DNA from: Pigoraptor chileana
Lineage: Eukaryota > Opisthokonta > Filasterea
DNA length: 24,521 bases
Reading direction: 5' to 3'
Assembly (NCBI GenBank): GCA_943704495.1
Contig: CALSCR010001789.1
Coordinates: forward strand, 1-24,521
The notes below the pieces were generated by a model. The model saw only the letters and a program-made list of their open reading frames with translations. It searched no databases and was not told the DNA's origin. Of this stretch, positions 9,291-18,857 are shown one piece after another (the stretch's first letter is position 1; the number at the start of each line of letters is the position of its first letter). A program made the position numbers and the translations under genes.

Positions 9291-9770
9291 AGCCCCGATG
9301 TGGCTGCACACACACACTGGTGTTGCAGTTGTGCCGCTGGAGCAATACAACAAAGGTTGATGTGTATCCTCACAGCGATGTTGACCCGGTGTAAGTCTTA
9401 GAACAGCCGTCAGGACATTAATGCGTTCGCGTCCAAGAATGTTGAAGGCGACATTTTCTCCATCACGGATGGCGAAATCACCTTCCGATGTCGACTTCCC
9501 GCGCACAGTCTGTACACACTTTGTGGTTGGTTTCTCGGCAGTGAGAGTCAAGTGCCGCGCTTTATACCTTATGGTTCGCTCAATGAATCGAATAGTAATC
9601 AAATCCGTCGACTTCCACAGAATGAGTGACACTATCATACCGTTGCCTTTCGTTATAAGTGGCCAAGTGGGTACAATAGAGTAAAAGGGACCCGACTGTT
9701 GCATCTCGCACTGCCAGTGAACCAGGAGTCTGAATTCGTCGCTCGGCAGTTTGACACACACGTCAATCAG
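9291..9770 (-). other. Unexplained open frame upstream of copy A
   Basis: The minus frame of copy A stays open for 160 codons above its ATG, back to a TGA at 9774-9776. The translation looks protein-like rather than random: PTWPLITKGNGMIVSLILW, IRFIERTIRYKARHL, DFAIRDGENVAFNILGRER. It lacks an early ATG, and CAG|CTG at 9771-9770 could be a splice acceptor. It may be an exon of another minus-strand gene, a remnant of one, or chance. I do not recognise a family, and copy B has no matching upstream frame. Confidence 0.4.
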
Positions 9771-10110
9771 CTGTCACACCATTTGTCTTTTGACAGGGGG
9801 CTGCAGTGAGGGTTACGACGCCCGTGTGGTCACTCACTATTCTTGCCCTCAGTGAACGCGCGAGAATGCGACTGGTACTATCTTATTATTGAATACCACG
9901 TACAATGAGTTAACGTTTAATCGAAGTGAAAAGTCACTTCACTAAGTATAAATATGTTCCTAATTGCATTGACCGCCCCTCCATATGTACCGATGATTGT
10001 GGCCGGCTCTCGGATTAGAGCTGCGGCAACTTGAGGTGTGATGATTAGTTCATCCAAATATTTTAAATCGCCACTGACATATATACGTGCGGTGACGACG
10101 ACCTTTAACC
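9771..10110. promoter_or_regulatory. AT-rich part of the promoter region between the two glycosyltransferases
   Basis: The rest of the divergent intergenic space. A TATA-like TATAAATA lies at 9947-9954, about 160 bp before the ATG of copy B. Just before it is a small hairpin with arms GAAGTGA (9923-9929) and TCACTTC (9934-9940). No E-box was seen here, unlike the other two divergent promoters. Confidence 0.45.
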
Positions 10111-11940
10111 ATGGCGGTGTGGCGACGGGTCTTGTGTCTCACAGACAGGCAGGCCGCGTGCGCATTGGTGTTGGGATATGTCGCTTTCATTTCTCTCTTT
10201 TCATCCATTGGCGATTACAGGCATGCGAATGCATTCGCGCGAAAAGAATGCAATCGCGCCCACGCTGCCTCCCTCGACAAAGATGGAGATGGGGTTGTTA
10301 AAATCGACGAATACTTTGATCGTGTATTTTACATCAACAATGACGCAAACACGCACGCTCGGGATGTCATGAGGGCGTCCATGAAGGAACTCGGCTTTGC
10401 CGCGGAGCGAAGGGGCGTGGTTAAGGTGTCCGCGGACATGAAGAAGACATATGAGGAAGCCGTTAAGTTACCCCTGACAGCGTACGAGCGACGGATGGGG
10501 CGTGGAAAGCTTCTGTCGGGGGTGTCGTCGATCGCTCATTTGCGGACGGTTGCGGGCGTTATTGGCGACGCAAAGGCGCGCGGTTACCGACGGATACTCC
10601 TCCTCAGTGACGACGTTGCGTTCCACCGGGAGTTCAACGCGGAGTTTGACAGGCGCGCGCGCACTCTTCCCCGCACATGGCGGCTTATGTTCTTGGGATC
10701 CGTGCTCGTGGGCCCGACTGACATAAGAGGCAGGGATAACGACGTCGATGCCAAGCGAATGGCGGCCGACAAACAAAGGGCGACTGCCGATGGGCTGCAC
10801 ATTGCATCCGCCACATCCACGTCAGGATCCTTTGCCATTGGCATCGATATTTCCGTGTTTGATCTTCTTTTGTTCGAAATTGGAAAGGCGCTGTATGATT
10901 TCGACTATGGTGCGTTGAGTGGAGCACTATTTGTGCACGCCCACGAATCCCTTGTCTTTGTCCCGAGCCTCGTCGTCCGCACCGTATTAAAGACGACAGA
11001 TACAGACGACAGTGGCACTGCTCAGCTCGATCCACACGCAAGCGCACTCTCTCTCTATCTTCCGCCGCCGCCGCCACTTCATCCGCCAAAAGTGTGCGCC
11101 GTCGTGACAATGAAGGACTCGGCAGAGACAATAGAATACGCTGTGCGCTCTCTGCTGTCTCAGACATACGCGCACATTGAGGTGGTTGTTGTCGACGACG
11201 GCAGTGCCGACGGCAGTGCCTCAATTGTCGCCCGCATTGCAAAGAAGGATCCGCGCGTCGTTCTCGTCACAAACAAGCGCAACATGGGCGCATATTCGTC
11301 GCGGAATGTCGGTCTGCGCCAGTGCAGCCCAGACGCAGATATCTACGCAAACCACGACGCCGACGACTTCGCTTTATCGGAGCGCATTGCGTGGCAGGTG
11401 CGCCCGCTGATCGACAACCGCGCCGAACTCAGCGTGGGCTTCAGGGCCAAAACACGCTTTGCTGTCGGGCGGGACCACGGACTCCGACTGCTGGAGCGGC
11501 TTCCGGATGTCACCGAGAAACAGCAAGGCCATCGCGGGGAGAACAGTGCCGGAAGCCCCGTCATTCTTGCACTCGGCACGCTTGTTGTCAGGATGGACGT
11601 GGTGCGCCGGTTGGGCATGTTCCAGGAGGGCGTGCGCGACGGCGGCAGCGCCGAATTTCTGGAGCGATATCTCGCAAGGACGCTTGGAATGCACTTTTCC
11701 GCAGAGTCGTTTGGTGCCGTCGAGTTCATACGTCTACTTAGTGACGGTGCCTTTCCGCCCCACGTGGTCCGCATTGACCGCGTGGTAACCGTGGGGGCGT
11801 CGTTGGTGGGCCCGGACAGCTCCACTCCCGACGATTCGCCCGCAGTGCGAACGGCTCGCGAGGAGTACACAGTTGGGTATCGGAAGGAACTGACATTCGA
11901 TTCCGTACACCCGAACATGAAAGCACACCACCCCTTCTAA
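10111..11940 (+). CDS. Membrane-anchored EF-hand / GT25-like / GT2 glycosyltransferase (copy B)
   Basis: Intronless, 609 residues, ATG at 10111 (A at -3) to TAA at 11938-11940. Same order as copy A: signal anchor (~16-32, ACALVLGYVAFISLFSS); EF-hand loop at 56-67 (D56, D58, D60, G61, D66, E67); GT25-like module starting DRVFYIN with YRRILLLSDD and RLMFLGS; Pro-rich hinge (LPPPPPLHPP); GT2 module from 327 with VVVVDDGS and HDADD at 415-419; and a later GGSAEFLERY matching GGDGEFMERY of copy A. Both proteins end in a similar His/Asn-Pro-Phe tail. Outside the 279-bp conserved block the copies look only moderately similar, so the duplication is old. The predicted location is the lumenal side of the ER or Golgi, with Ca2+ bound by the EF-hand. 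Donor, acceptor and whether both GT modules are active are unknown. Confidence 0.87.
   Translation: MAVWRRVLCLTDRQAACALVLGYVAFISLFSSIGDYRHANAFARKECNRAHAASLDKDGDGVVKIDEYFDRVFYINNDANTHARDVMRASMKELGFAAERRGVVKVSADMKKTYEEAVKLPLTAYERRMGRGKLLSGVSSIAHLRTVAGVIGDAKARGYRRILLLSDDVAFHREFNAEFDRRARTLPRTWRLMFLGSVLVGPTDIRGRDNDVDAKRMAADKQRATADGLHIASATSTSGSFAIGIDISVFDLLLFEIGKALYDFDYGALSGALFVHAHESLVFVPSLVVRTVLKTTDTDDSGTAQLDPHASALSLYLPPPPPLHPPKVCAVVTMKDSAETIEYAVRSLLSQTYAHIEVVVVDDGSADGSASIVARIAKKDPRVVLVTNKRNMGAYSSRNVGLRQCSPDADIYANHDADDFALSERIAWQVRPLIDNRAELSVGFRAKTRFAVGRDHGLRLLERLPDVTEKQQGHRGENSAGSPVILALGTLVVRMDVVRRLGMFQEGVRDGGSAEFLERYLARTLGMHFSAESFGAVEFIRLLSDGAFPPHVVRIDRVVTVGASLVGPDSSTPDDSPAVRTAREEYTVGYRKELTFDSVHPNMKAHHPF
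11089..11367 (+). repeat. Inverted near-identical block shared with 8043-8321
   Basis: Plus-strand partner of the block in copy A. It codes for KVCAVVTMKD through HDADD. The two blocks form an inverted repeat with about 2.8 kb between them. Confidence 0.88.
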
Positions 11941-12658
11941 GTGCGGGCACGAGTCACGTCCGGCAGCGTGTGACGTTTGTCTTTTAGAAGGTGCGACTGT
12001 GGGGTGCCATTGTATGCGGGTGACATTGGGTACCAGGTTTTGGTGACTGCGGAGGTACACAGAGTGGCGATAGTCACACCCGAATGAAGGTGCATTGGGT
12101 GGCGAGCACCGATTCTCGCCAATCCCCACAATCAAAAACAATGCTCCATCCATTGCCAAAAGTGAGACATCACTGGCAACCACGCGTAATCAAGTCCGTC
12201 TGGCTCACATGAATGCCCTCGGGTCACACGCGGATCAAGAATTTCATTTCTTCAGAGCTAGCGATAATGATAAACAATGTAATTACAGACGCACACCTCC
12301 GAAATGGACACACGCAAAGAAACATCAGAGAACCGAGGTTCGCAGCACCAACCCTACACCCACCCACACACACAACGAGGCACTCAACACACACACAAAA
12401 GTGACACTCAACCACAACACCTGCATCGAAAAATCGGAAAGGTAGAGAAAAACACACACGCAATTCATAGACAAGCCGCACGCACACGCCCAACGCCCAA
12501 CGCCCATCGCATCTCTCTAATCATCACAATCGTACCAACAGCAATAGCAACACTAGCCCACACCGTGCATTCACAGACAAAATGCACAGAGAGACAGAGT
12601 GTGGAGTGAGCAGCGCTGCAATTATATAGACATGAGAGAAAAGACACACACTGCCGTC
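11941..12658. other. Convergent intergenic region, CA-rich
   Basis: 718 bp between the 3' ends of glycosyltransferase copy B and the ATF6-like gene. The right half (about 12345-12500) is degenerate CA-rich sequence with a short ACGCCCA tandem near 12485-12506. No RNA gene or supportable coding frame is seen. Confidence 0.7.
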
Positions 12659-12972
12659 TCACACGTCCTCATCCGCGGATATAGTCCTGTTGTAGATTGG
12701 CATGTATCGGGTTCCAAGCACTTCCGCATCAATTTGCACAAGACTGCGTACAAGACGCACTGGCAAATCTCCGCCGGGCGTGGTTGTGTTCACCAGGCTC
12801 TGCGATGGAATGATCAGAGACACCTTGGGGCGATTCGTCTTGACTGCCGCCGTCGCAGGCCATATTTGGCGCACCTCGGCACAGAATACGTACGAGGTGT
12901 CTGCGCGGCGGTCAAGCCAGTCCTCGGGAAGGAAGTCGCCAGAGAGAATGTCGGGCTCGCTGTACGCATAAG

Positions 12973-13013
<41 letters not shown>

Positions 13014-15056
13014 GAGTGATATTGTTTGATAGGGGACAGAGACAAATAATAATCGAGTTAAACAAATGAAACATAATAATAATCAAATTGTGCCTGGATG
13101 GATATGCCGACCTATAACCCACATCTACACCCACAGCCATCTCACACAGACCAAAACCATCTCCACACCCATACACATGTACACACAAACAAACAAATAA
13201 ACACACATATACAACACACACACAACTACATACCTCCGTCCTGCACTGATCGGTGCGAGCGCGTTTACAGGCGGCGATTGCGGTTGCTTAGCAGCCCACA
13301 GCCCAACCTCCGTCGACACAGTCGCATCGCTCGACACAACACCTCCCGCATGCGCAACGGCACCCACATCGGCAGAAGAGCGATCACGTGTCCTGTGCCT
13401 CGATGGAGCCCGCGAGCCCGACGGCAAGCGATCAACCGCATTCTCCACACGAGCCGACTCACGCAATGCACGCTCCGCTTCCAAAATGGCAGAGATGATG
13501 TTGTCCTTGTTGTCCTTGTTGTTGTTGTTTATGTGCACAGACGCATCTTGCTGATCCAACCCAAACAGCAGGGGGTCCGCCGATTTGAGCGCACGGCCGA
13601 GATAGAGATGCTCGCTGACGGTCATTGAGGTGGTTATGGGGGCGACGCCGGGTGCACTGGGCAGCCACTTTGAGAGAGGCGAATGCAGCGTCGATCCATC
13701 GAGAAACGCAAAGCCCACACAGAAGAAGATCGCCTACGCGAAACCAATAGCGACGCATTTGCATAACAAGGCGCAAAAATAATAAAAAATGAGAACAATG
13801 TCGAGTCAGTTAAGAGTTGACAAAGATAACAGAGACGGTTAAGAGTTAGTGTGGGATCATTGACAAGTAGCAACATCCAGGCCGCACCGCACATACCATC
13901 ACGCAAATGCCGGCGACAGCGGGTGCGTGAAAGCGCCTTCCAGACGATACCGAAACCGACGCCGACCGCTTTCGCCACGCAGCACTGAGAGTGGGGTCGC
14001 TGTCGATCATTGCAAGGAGCTGCAGGCAAAAGGCACAAGGCACAAGGCAAAAGACAAAAGAGGAGGGGTACAATGAAGAGAGTTAAACACGGGCGGCAAC
14101 ACCGTACTGGATCTAATCCACTCTTGACAATTAAAAAGGAGACATAAAGGACAGACAACACAGCAAAGTCACGTGCTCACGCAACCAACCTCGTCGAGTT
14201 CAGAACGGAGGGAAGCGTTGGATTTCTCAGAGACATCGAGCTTTTCCCGCAACGTAGCATTCTCGCGCGAGTAATGCGATATGCGCTGTTCCAAAAGCAC
14301 CAGATGCTCCTTCTTCTTCTTTCGCGACTGACACGCACTCTCTCGGTTCTTGATCAGACGCATCTGACGCTTGTTGATGCGGTCTTCGGGGCTCGACCTT
14401 CCGCTCGAGCCATCCCCCCCGGGCGACGACGCGTTGTGCATTAGCGGCACAGTGTGGGCCATGGGCATAAACGAAGATGCATCAGATGACGTCGGCGTCG
14501 GCGGTAGTATTCCAGGCACGAGAGGTGCACTCGAGCGGCCGTTGCTCGAAGGAGGCGCGGGCGCAATAGACACGGGATGCGCCGCAACTGGAGAGACCAT
14601 TGTGTACGGTGAGTACTTCGGCGCCGACGGCATAGCAAATGCATCAAATCCGCCAGCGTCAGACGGCGAGCTATAGTGCGCGTTAATGAGCCCCTGGTTA
14701 TTGTTGCCACATTGCATCTGCTGCAGTTGTTGCACCTGTGCCGAGGATGAGAGCCCAGCACCCAGGGCTGCCGCAATGGCCGAAAACGGGTCAATGTCGG
14801 CATCCATCGGCTCCTGCTTAACAACGGACATTGGGTCGTCATTTGGCGGCGTGAGAAGGCCCGTCATAATAGACGGCGGGCTGAGAGATACAAATGACGA
14901 CGAGTCTGGGCTGGGCGGGCCGTGCAGTGCGGAGTCGGGGTCTGCATCTGCATCCAGCAGTGCAAATACATTCGACGGGTCAAGAGAGCTTATGTCGTCC
15001 AGGCCATACTGCTCCAGCAGAGCCATGCTGAGGTTTGGCACGGCATCAAATGCCAT
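12659..15056 (-). CDS. ATF6: ATF6-like ER-membrane bZIP transcription factor
   Basis: Four exons (minus): 15056-14181, 14019-13897, 13733-13234, 12959-12659. Phases join, giving 599 residues. The N-terminus is acidic and Ser/Pro-rich (activation region). The basic region (~227-250) reads KNRESACQSRKKKKE, followed by a leucine zipper whose heptads continue across the first splice junction. One membrane segment (~325-344) is itself split by intron 2 (VAGICVM / AIFFCVGFAFL). The C-terminal ~260 residues would be lumenal. Their last part, DTSYVFCAEVRQIWPAT, RPKVSLIIP and VQIDAEVLGTRYM, matches the conserved ATF6 lumenal domain in order and spacing. In animals ER stress sends ATF6 to the Golgi, where S1P and S2P release the bZIP part. 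R380-A-L-K fits the S1P pattern. Possible N-glycosites are N557 and N590. The animal 'QIDC' Cys is Ala here. An upstream in-frame extension (to 15335, TTG) is not favoured. Confidence 0.88.
12973..13014. repeat. (TTG)14 trinucleotide tract at a splice acceptor
   Basis: Fourteen TTG units on the plus strand, so (CAA)14 in the ATF6-like pre-mRNA. It ends about 13 bases before the AG of the last intron, in the place of the usual polypyrimidine tract. Confidence 0.95.
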
Positions 15057-15779
15057 TCTGCCTGCCTTTTCAGCGCAAATGTATTTGTTAGAATGAGGAG
15101 TCGCAATGTAAGGGTTGTCGAGTGGATGATAATGGCTGACCACAAAACCAACGGTGTGGTCGTAAATGCAAACCCCGGAGTTACAAAGGCACAGGCCCAC
15201 ACTCTCATAAAAACAAGCGAAAATATGTATGCGTATTGTATAAACATGCACGCAATATTGCGAAGAGGATATATTTGAAATGCGAGTTGCGAAGTGGGGC
15301 GCATCCACTCCATTCCCACTCAAAGCATTGCCCAAAAGCTTGAGTCAGAGCATGTGGAGACGTTGTCGGTCACCGAACGCATCGCCTCCAATCTACTTAC
15401 TGACGCCATTCGAGAGCGCAAGTGGTGGGCGTCAAGCCCCACATTTCAATAAGAACACACACTCTAATTAAGTCGAATTGAATCTGAGTACCGGGGTTTG
15501 TATTGCGGTTGCGGTATTTCGACGGGCGTTGCCTTTCCAGAATTTTCTGTCACGCGACAACCGGGAGTAACGCCCGGTGCTGCCCCGGATGTCCAGTGTG
15601 ATGTAACAGGGCTGAAGTGCCCTAATAACTTAGTAACACACAGTGTGTGTGAATGAATAAACTCAGTTGTGGAATACAAGTAGTTGCCCTTGCTCAGTAC
15701 ATGTGATTTCTCCTGTCTCCAGGTTATGTGTATTCATCAGCAAAACAATCAATACATACACACACGCCAATCACGCTCT
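15057..15779. promoter_or_regulatory. Intergenic region: ATF6-like 5' region and WDR74 3' flank
   Basis: 723 bp between two minus-strand genes. The ATF6-proximal part is AT-rich with an AAATATAT element (near 15268-15275). The distal part, 15485-15630, is GC-rich and unusually full of short complementary arms. No coding frame is supported, and no clear poly(A) hexamer was seen for WDR74. Confidence 0.55.
15490..15625. other. Cluster of short inverted repeats
   Basis: CGGGCGTT (15523-15530) is complementary to AACGCCCG (15569-15576). CCGGG/CCCGG arms enclose 7 bases at 15561-15577. CCGGGG near 15491 pairs with CCCCGG near 15584. AGGGC/GCCCT encloses 6 bases near 15608-15624. It could be a structured RNA element or a small degenerate mobile-element remnant; neither is shown. 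Confidence 0.4.
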
Positions 15780-18700
15780 TCAGTCGTCCCGTGCGATTTT
15801 CTTCTTCTTTCGCTGCTGTGCCGCCGCCTCCATCGACGCCCACAATGCATCGTCCTCTTCGATTTCTTCCACAGCCGGGGCTCTTTTCTTGAGCCTCCGC
15901 CGCGCTTTGTCAGCCTCGGACATGACGAATCCCTCGGCGGAGAACACAAGCGCATTCAACTTTTGCTTGAGATACACCTGCATCTCGACCAAGATCACAA
16001 CACAACAGTCAGTATTACTAACGCCAATCCAAGTACCACATGCGAGTTGAAGATTCGTTCGCGAAGAGGTGAAATCGATACGATAGAAAAAAAAATGCTT
16101 TTACAAAAAATACAAACTAATCAACAAAACACAAAAAACAAAAGCAAAACCACACAATCCCAGTCACCTTGTGTATTGTCTTTCGTGTCTGTAGGCTGTG
16201 TACACGCAGGAATCGGTCAAGTCCACACGATGCAACAAACGGAAGCGTCGGATGGCACTCAATGGCGCGAATGCCGCCAGCAAAGCCCTTGAAGCTGCCC
16301 AATTGTCGCCCTGCAATAGTCACGTGCATGCGCACGAGTGAAAGAGCGAGTCATGGATGCAAAGCTAAGTTAGTGAGAGGTCTACGTATGCATGCGTGCA
16401 TAACGAGATAGTACTAATGGAATGAGGGAATGCAGAGTAAGACAAGACAAGCACACACCTGTCCGGATGTCCACCGAGATCATATCACCAATGGCAGTGC
16501 CACACAAAACATTCCTGCGACGAACAGAGGATGCGTTGCGACGAACGAAAGGATAGCAAAATGAGCAATCGACAACTGACGCACCCGACATTAAAAAATA
16601 AAACCAAAAGGACGCATGCACCGCGGCGAATTCCACTTCAACACATACAGACGCACAGACACACACACAGACAAACAGACACAGAACACACATACACACA
16701 GACACAAATAAACGGCAGTGTGCAAGTGTGATTTAAGAAGCAGCAAATCACAAAGACGGAGCACATCACACCGAAACACGCGCGACGCAACTCACGTTCC
16801 ATCCGGCGCAAACGTCAGCACTGAAATCGGATGCTCTCCATACGTCATCTCCATGACAGGGCGCTTCTTCACTCGCGTGTCGTACAGCCGAATCTGGCGC
16901 AAAAGCAATAACAAATACGACAAAGAGAAGGAAAAGAAGACACAACACGAAATAAGTCGTACATGCATTAAGCGCAGACAGGCACAATAAACAATTCATA
17001 GATTGATAGAATGAGTGAGTGAGAGCGATGTAGGATTCAAGTCAGTGTCTTGGGCGCTGTGTTTATGGACTCCACAGTTAGTGAGTGAGTGTGTGTGAGT
17101 GTGTGTGTGCGCGCGTGTGTGTATAACAGAGAGCGCGAGAGAGCGAGAAAGAGCGAGAGGGAACACACACCTGTCTATGAGCTGTTGCCGCAGCAAGAAT
17201 AGCACCGTTTTCATTCGGCGCAAATGCAATGTCAGTCACCCAAATCGGCTGCCGCAAATCCAAATTGTCGTGCTTCAGCTGTGTAAGGCATGGAAATTCA
17301 ACGGCAACAAAATAAAACAGAAAAGTTTCAAACAAATTAACAAGACAACCCATGATATCCACGACGTAAAAAGTAGCCAAACGTATATATGCACACACAA
17401 AGACGAGAGACGAGAAGGGCACGGTTTGCAGACACCTACGATGACATGACATGTTCACCCACATTCTTTGCGCGAAAGACAAACTTTTCGGGCGCGTTTG
17501 CATCCCACACGGTGACGTCATGCTCTTTTCCGCCAACTGCAAGGAGGTTCCGGCACTGTTGGTTGCCCCGCATCCGCTGTACATTCGGTCCGACGGAAAA
17601 CTCCTTCTGTGAATATCGGAAAAAAACAAAGAGAGAATAAGCGGGGGTGTGAAGGGTGTACAGACTATTGAGCCGAGTTTGATGAAAATGTGAAGTCGTT
17701 TTGTGTCTGAGCATGAGTGTGGCGGGGCTGCACACAGACACCGCACATAGACACCAGCCTATGCACGTATACATCCACACCCACATACAACCTAGGCTAC
17801 TTACATAACAACCGCTCACACAACCTACACACCCTCACATTACAAGAATACGCATACAGTGAATAAATTCTCGCATTATTTAGATGTATATGTGCACACA
17901 GTGAACACACTCTCATATTACATGCATACACACTCTCACATACCACTATTGCGGGGACTCCATCGCCGGCAAGCGATCGAATAGCGACGTGACCAGCATC
18001 AGTCGCCGTCATCACAACGCTGGACATCGACACAAGGCAGCGGACAGAAGACGATGAGAAATTGAAATCAGGACATATAACACACGCAACCACTCACACA
18101 CACACACACACACACACACAAACCCATAGATACACAGAAAAGTATACACAGATTCAAGATATGCACATGCACAAAGACAGACAGATGCAAACATGCACAA
18201 AAAATAAATTGTGCACTAACGGACACACGAACACACACGGATGCATCAAACACACACGGGCACGGATACAAAGCCGCACATCGACATACACACATAAACA
18301 CACATATGTAGACACACAGTGTACCAGAAAGTGTATATGGCAGGTCCGCACAGTCGCAATACTCACTCGTCCCAATGCTCCAATCCCTTAATCTGCCCCT
18401 GAATGCCACCAACACTCCGCACTGTCTCGCCCGTTAGTGTGCTGATAACATCTAGGCTTCCATTCTTTCGCGCAACAATAAGATGCCCCTCTACATCCGA
18501 TACATCCGCATTGATCTTCCCGCCCGCGCACATCGCGACGACCTCAAGATCGCGTGATTGTGTGCTCCATCGCTGTACAGATTTGTTGTCGCCATCCAAC
18601 TGAGCCGCTGTAAGCGTCACATGACAAACATGCAAGTATAGAAAATATTTTGCATACAGTGAGTGCATTGCTATGTTTGCATCAACAGATTTGTGTGCTG

Positions 18701-18857
18701 ACATGCCATTCAAATCTTCATCAGCCCCACAAAATGTTTATACCGGTTATGCCGCAATCCCACTATGCACATTCACAGAGCCGACACACTTTGGCATGGA
18801 TTGAGAGTCGCACATACCCTTAACAAGGCCGGTGTTGTCACCGATCCACACACGCAT
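15780..18857 (-). CDS. WDR74: WDR74 / Nsa1 WD40 ribosome-assembly factor
   Basis: Nine exons (minus): 18857-18818, 18607-18367, 18019-17944, 17606-17463, 17278-17171, 16893-16796, 16514-16459, 16310-16168, 15977-15780. All join in phase, giving 367 residues, close to the usual length. The start reads VWIGDNTGLVK, like the first WDR74 repeat. Further matches are LAVGGKEHDVTVWD, FRAKN followed by the LRQPIWVTDIAF block, VMEMTYGEHPISVL, FKGFAGGIRAIECHP and SCGLDRFLRVH. The C-terminal tail has DALWASMEAAAQQ and a Lys-rich stretch typical of this family and likely nuclear/nucleolar. WDR74 is a seven-bladed propeller that joins early 60S pre-ribosomes with NVL/Rix7. Introns are TG-rich on the sense strand. 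It shares a divergent promoter with CHCHD4. Confidence 0.95.
17085..17121. repeat. GT-rich microsatellite in a WDR74 intron
   Basis: GTGTGTGAGTGTGTGTG followed by GCGCGC and GTGTGTG on the plus strand, so CA-rich in the WDR74 sense. It is the reverse of the usual orientation in this gene. It lies upstream of a GAGA-rich stretch. Confidence 0.85.
18095..18120. repeat. (CA)13 microsatellite in WDR74 intron 2
   Basis: A pure CA tract on the plus strand, (TG)13 in the WDR74 transcript, inside the longest WDR74 intron, which is TG-rich throughout. Confidence 0.95.

Noticed and set aside
9421-9684. Plus-strand frame of 87 codons between the glycosyltransferases
   Set aside because: Opposite strand of the longer minus open frame, whose peptide looks more protein-like; no family recognised.
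11734-12183. Minus-strand frame of 149 codons
   Set aside because: Largely antisense to the end of glycosyltransferase copy B; no recognisable motif.
15057-15335. N-terminal extension of the ATF6-like frame
   Set aside because: The frame is open but starts at TTG and gives a Cys/His/Tyr-rich peptide unlike an activation domain. ATG at 15056 has A at -3 and G at +4 and begins the acidic region.
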